The notes below the pieces were generated by a model. That model had not been told where the DNA came from, made no database searches, and saw nothing but the letters and a program-made list of their open reading frames with translations. This document shows positions 59,974 to 64,000 of a stretch of DNA of 64,000 bases, piece by piece. The stretch comes from Acanthosoma haemorrhoidale (Eukaryota > Arthropoda > Insecta > Hemiptera > Acanthosomatidae), in assembly GCA_930367205.1 (NCBI GenBank), contig OV884011.1, forward strand, positions 110,661,139 through 110,725,138, written 5' to 3'. Positions within the stretch are counted from its first letter, which is position 1. The number at the start of each line of letters is the position of its first letter. The translations under genes and the position numbers were made by a program.

Positions 59974-60860
59974 CACTGATGGTCAAAACTAACGCACTGC
60001 CCATATTTTTCTAAAGATTTCCAATTTGTGCAAATTTTAGGCTTGGATTTTTGGTTGAAGAAATAAGTCATTTGAAAACGAAACTGTATTTTACACAGAT
60101 AATCAAGACATAAAGAGTAAAAAAAATAGATAAACTTGGAAAAAATATTTTTAAAAGTACTCAATAACAGGTATTTCCACTATTGGCACGAATCAAGTCC
60201 CTTAAATTAAATTAAATCATTGATTGGACAGGGTTTTCAAAGAAGTCCTAAATATTTTCCCACTCATCAACAGCCCTTTTCATTTCTTCAAGGGTGCTAG
60301 GATATGGATTCCGACATCGTATCTTCGCTTCAGTTGGTCCCAGGCGTGTTCAATAGGATTTATGTGACACGGTGGCCACACCAAGCGCTCAATCCCAACC
60401 TCAGTCAGGTAATCGTAGACGATTCGTGCCCTATGGGGTAAATCATTCATTAATAAAAATCCCTCGCTTAGGTAGGGAGCAAACGGCACTACATGTTCTT
60501 CGATTATGTCTCCCAAGTACCTCTGAGACGTTAGGGACCTTCCGCGCACATCAAACAATTCAGTACGAGTGTCGAAGGAAATGCCATCCCAGAACATCCG
60601 TGAGCGACCACGAAATGCCACCTGAAGAAGCATAAAGCACGGCGCATACACCGCTCTCCAGGGCATCTTAAAACTTGAGACCAACTCTCACCTCATTTGT
60701 AAAAAGAACTCTCTTCCGGTTTTCCAAAGTCCAATTCAAATTTTAACATGCAAACTGAACCCTGGCCATTTTGTGAGCTGTGGTAAGGAGAGGTCTAGGG
60801 ACTCGATGTTGAGCTTTAAGGCTTTTTTCGATTGTAATTGTTTAACCGTTTAATTTTAAT
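59974..60860 (-). mobile_element. Tc1/mariner-type DNA transposon, 5'-truncated
   Basis: The left end CACTGATGGTCAAAACTAAC, preceded by TA, has the form of a Tc1/mariner inverted repeat. The element carries the C-terminal half of a transposase on the minus strand. No matching inverted repeat is found to the right: the homology fades at about 60,860, just before an unrelated LINE 3' end. The N-terminal DNA-binding half is therefore lost. Confidence 0.75.
60280..60835 (-). pseudogene. Tc1/mariner transposase, catalytic half
   Basis: Cuts and joins element ends. Going downstream: HRVPRPLLTTAHKMARVQFA, KRVLFTNEVRVGL (the first catalytic Asp of the FTDE motif is Asn), RSRMFWDGISFDTRTELFDV, LTSQRYLGDIIEEHVVPFAP, GFLLMNDLPHRARIV (second Asp kept, with residues missing from the usual HDNARPH) and PPCHINPIEHAWDQLKRR (third catalytic Glu kept). 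The final 134 codons form one open frame. A frameshift lies near 60,670. Confidence 0.85.
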
Positions 60861-60880
60861 ATAATTAGACACTAGCTTTG

Positions 60881-60925
60881 TTTTTTTTCCCTAAGCTCTC
60901 TAATTATAAGATTAAGGATGAGGGA
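60881..60925 (-). mobile_element. Jockey-3 LINE, 3'-terminal fragment
   Basis: Poly(T) followed by CCCTAAGCTCTCTAATTATA and AGATTAAGGATGAGGG repeats the 3' terminus of the Jockey-3 copy at 54,489-54,537 (CCCCCTTAGCTCTCTTATA, then AGATTAAGGATGAGGGG). Only the last about 45 bp are recognisable. Confidence 0.7.
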
Positions 60926-60967
60926 AAAATGTATGTTTCGAAGGTTACAGCTTGAATCCTTGAGAAT

Positions 60968-60990
60968 GACGGCTTAGTCCGTCGAAAACG
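60968..60990 (+). other. Hammerhead-like stem plus GAAAACG motif
   Basis: GACGG-CTTAGT-CCGTC forms a 5 bp hairpin followed by GAAAACGTTCC and, about 15 nt on, AAATAAATAAA. This stem-GAAAC-GTT layout is common at the ends of retroelements with degenerate hammerhead ribozymes. The CUGANGA half is not seen (GAGAATGA precedes the stem), so activity is unlikely. Confidence 0.35.
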
Positions 60991-63900
60991 TTCCGGTGGA
61001 AAATAAATAAAGCTGTGGAGATACAGAAGGTATTTCTTAATTTTTTGTTGATTCCTTTTCTTAGAAGTTTCTTAGGATTTAGTACATGCAGGTCTATGCA
61101 TTTTCTCTATACACTTTCTTGGATTGGAATTCATTGTTTTCAATTCAAATTGCTGATTAGCGGATTTGCAGATAAATGTGAATCACCGGTTGAATTCAGC
61201 AGTACCACTGTGAGCGTGAATCATTTAACGCTGATTTACCTATATTAATAAGCTGATTCTAATTACTCGTTAAATCGGCAAATAGGCGAATCATGGTGTC
61301 TAGACCATATCTGAAAGCTGGTATTGCATTCCAGGTGAGAGCTACAGAAGTTGGTTATTATGGTGATGAGGTTATTTCGGTTGACAAACCACGAAACGCC
61401 CTCCAAGTGAGTCAACTCACGCCTTTGCTCAACTCAAGCGGTTTCACGATTAAAGACAGTGAGATTGAACAGAATAGTTATTGTAAAACCTTTAAATATA
61501 TGTTAGTAAAAGTAATGGACATTGTTAACGAGGTGTGATCCCGAGGACGTGACTGTAATAGGTCTTAGGTCACGGTTTCGAATCATAAAGAGTAATAATA
61601 GATATTGGTTCTGTAGTAGTAATAGTTTTATAAATGAAATAGTAAAATACAGACAGAACAGATTTGATTTGATTTTCTTTTCATGGACTACTTTGTACTG
61701 CATGAGAGCTGCATGCATGGAGTGTCTCAAGGTAACAAAAATTCGATTACAGTGAAAAATTAGAAATTGCAAAGGGGCCAGGTGATAGGGTACACCTTTT
61801 CAGACCAGGACCATTTAAGCTCAATTTTTATTTATCATATTTCTTCCAGTTCTTATATTAAATAATTTTTCTCCTTTTCTAGAAAATGAATTATAAAAGT
61901 TCAGAATTCATACTGACGTATGCTTGAAAGAGTTTGTGGAACGGTCCTTGGCTTCTCGGTGACCGATGCTCAAGTGCTGAAGGTAGCGCTTCAGGTATCA
62001 CGGAGCAAGTTTGGCTCCGACGACTTGGGGGGATTTGGACTTTTCCATGAACCTTCACAACTGTGCTAACATCAGTGGATTGTCTTTGAAATGAGAACAC
62101 ATGCCTACCAGACAAGAGGGACTGGGGTGCTATCTTCACCCATGGTCGGCCTCAGGGATGCCTAGGGTTTTGGTTTCACTCCAACTCAGATCTATAAGAT
62201 GTATAGTTGCTCTCTTTAATATTATTAAAACCACTAAACGTTAAAAATAAAATCTTTCTAAGCTCTGTAAAATAATTACCAAATTGTAAAATCCAAGTCG
62301 AAAAATTGGCTTTACACAGGTCTATCTTTATCTTTTTGTTGTTCTCCTTTATCTTTCTGTTATTCAAGCTTTATATTAGTTTCTTTAATCTTTATAATTT
62401 TGTGCATGCCTTATTGTAGGTCGCATTTGTAGGTATAGATAGATTATTATTTAGTTTCAATTTGTTTTCGTTATTAATGTTCCTTGATTTTTACCTTTTG
62501 TACATAGTTCATTTCCTTGTAAATTATTTCTTAAGTATAAATTTCTTATTTCTTTTTATATATACATACATGTATATTTCACTGCTTGTAGGTAATTATT
62601 GTGAATGTTTCTTCTATAAATAAATTTGCAAGAAAATATTCTGCTATCTACTTTGCTTTATTGCTTTATCCGGCTTTTCTCCTCGGAAATAGTCTCAACA
62701 AGGTTTTTATTTGTTATTATGTACATTTTTTTTTAATTGAATATTTGCCATATTTTTCGTTTAATATTTTATTTCATAAGTACTGTTATTACATTTTATG
62801 AAAAAAAAAATCAGCGTATTTATAGCTGTAACGGAATATTCAATATTATAGATCGTTTAAATCATTTTATCGATTGCTGTCCCTGAAAAATCATACCTAA
62901 ACAGTGACAAACAAAGACTATCGCCCTGCACCTAAGCAAATGTATAGCATCGCCTTTGGCTCGACAATTATATGGATAGATGCCTAAAATAGAACACCAC
63001 CCCCTTCACCCTCACTCGAGTATTTCAATTTATTGTGGTTTTCCCATAAAATTTGTTGACACGATGTTTAGAAAAAGTACTACAATAGTGGAATTATGTG
63101 TACGATGTGAATGAGCTTTTAAATCAGAAAATCAAAATGAAATTTTACAAATAAATAATTTCAACAAAAAAGAAAAATACCGGGGTCTAGACATTTTACG
63201 AGACTAAAGTTTAACTCGGTGGGTATCCATAGCCCTCTGGCTATGATAGTTTGCTAATTAATAATCCTTTAAATTAAATTAGGGATTCCCGAACATCCTG
63301 GTTAAAACGTGCTGGTTGCTAAATATTTGTACTATCCGTGCCGGCTGCTACGCTGGTACGTGGCTAATTCAAACGGGGCCATAAACAGATGTTCTTCAGG
63401 AGAAGGACCTCCGGGGGTTCTGGGCAATGGCATGCGTCCGGCTGGGTACCTGAGTGCTTTTCTGGGTTCTGTGTGACTGACCGGACATAAAATCAACTAT
63501 ACCTTTTTTTTTTGCCAAAGGAGACATTCGCAAGCATCCAAGGGTGCAATAAATGTCTTGTTGATAGTTTTACAACATAATTAGAAAGAAAGTGCCCCAA
63601 AAACAGGTCCCGCCAGGGGCTGTCCACCCTTCATCCTCCAACAAACACCCTCCATTGACCAACAAACACAGTCCATCCCAACTCCTTTCCAGCGAACTGA
63701 TCGATTGGTCTTCACCTTCGAAATAGAAGGGAAAATTCTTAGATGCGCTTTTGTGGAAAGGTTTTCCATTTTCCATCTTCTCGTTATAATCGTCTGACAG
63801 CCATTTGGGAAAGAATGTGCAAACAAATGTTGAAAAATTCAGGCTGTTAATAGATGAGTCATTGTAATTTCCCTTCATCCAGGTCACCTTTTGTGTTTTC

Positions 63901-64000
63901 TGTAGGTAAGTACGATAGCCAGTCAGTAATCTGAAATTTAAAATGTAATAATAATACTACCTTATGCTCCAATAAAGTGGATTGGTTTAAAAAAAAAAAC
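60991..64000. other. Non-coding stretch, unassigned
   Basis: No gene supported. The plus-strand frame 61,293-61,538 (FQVRATEVGYYGDEVISVD inside) and the minus-strand frame 63,570-63,887 look somewhat coding but have no recognised domain. GGTTTCGAATC near 61,573 is a loose B box. A GC-richer block lies at 63,320-63,480. Confidence 0.45.

Noticed and set aside
63570..63887. 105-codon minus-strand frame near the right edge
   Set aside because: No known domain; two overlapping frames are equally open.

Overview
This window looks like nuclear DNA from an insect. It is AT-rich, has long (TA)n tracts, shows an AG|GTATGT splice donor at the end of an open exon, and is filled with decayed Jockey-clade LINEs, Ty3/gypsy, pogo/Tigger and Tc1/mariner copies. 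A hemipteran is my guess from the general character of the repeats, but nothing here proves it. There are no operons, no CRISPR arrays and no convincing rRNA or tRNA genes. All repeat families are named locally (Jockey-1, -2, -3) because no database was available.

Layout, left part (1-32 kb): mostly non-coding. It holds two perfect palindromes near 1.5 kb, a tRNA-derived SINE candidate at 2.1 kb, and a compact LTR retrotransposon at 4,454-7,480. That element has about 97% identical LTRs, a tRNA-Pro-like primer-binding site and one intact coiled-coil reading frame. Further right are a Jockey-2 3' end at 9.1 kb, a compound hairpin at 19.5 kb and a dispersed repeat pair at 20.9 and 24.6 kb. The one piece that looks like a host gene is a minus-strand first coding exon at 26,442-26,604 with a splice donor and a TATA/initiator pair upstream. 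Three copies of a roughly 168 bp repeat follow at 27.5-28.3 kb.

Middle (32-48.3 kb): a 170 bp Jockey-1 3' end has a perfect 13 bp target duplication. A minus-strand Jockey-1 RT relic abuts a degraded Ty3/gypsy element (gag, protease remnant, RT, RNase H, integrase, 3' LTR; no 5' LTR). Two more Jockey-1-like relics follow, then a 5'-truncated Jockey-2 copy with poly(A) and a perfect 10 bp target duplication.

Right part (52.8-64 kb): a Tigger element with its TIRs and TA target site contains a Jockey-3 element, which apparently contains a Jockey-2 copy, so three generations are stacked in 6.2 kb. A Tc1-like relic and a Jockey-3 3' end lie beyond it.

The elements do not form a pathway. The window records successive insertions, most now broken. 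The best candidates for something undescribed are the small LTR element with its intact coiled-coil protein and the unidentified host exon with its core promoter.
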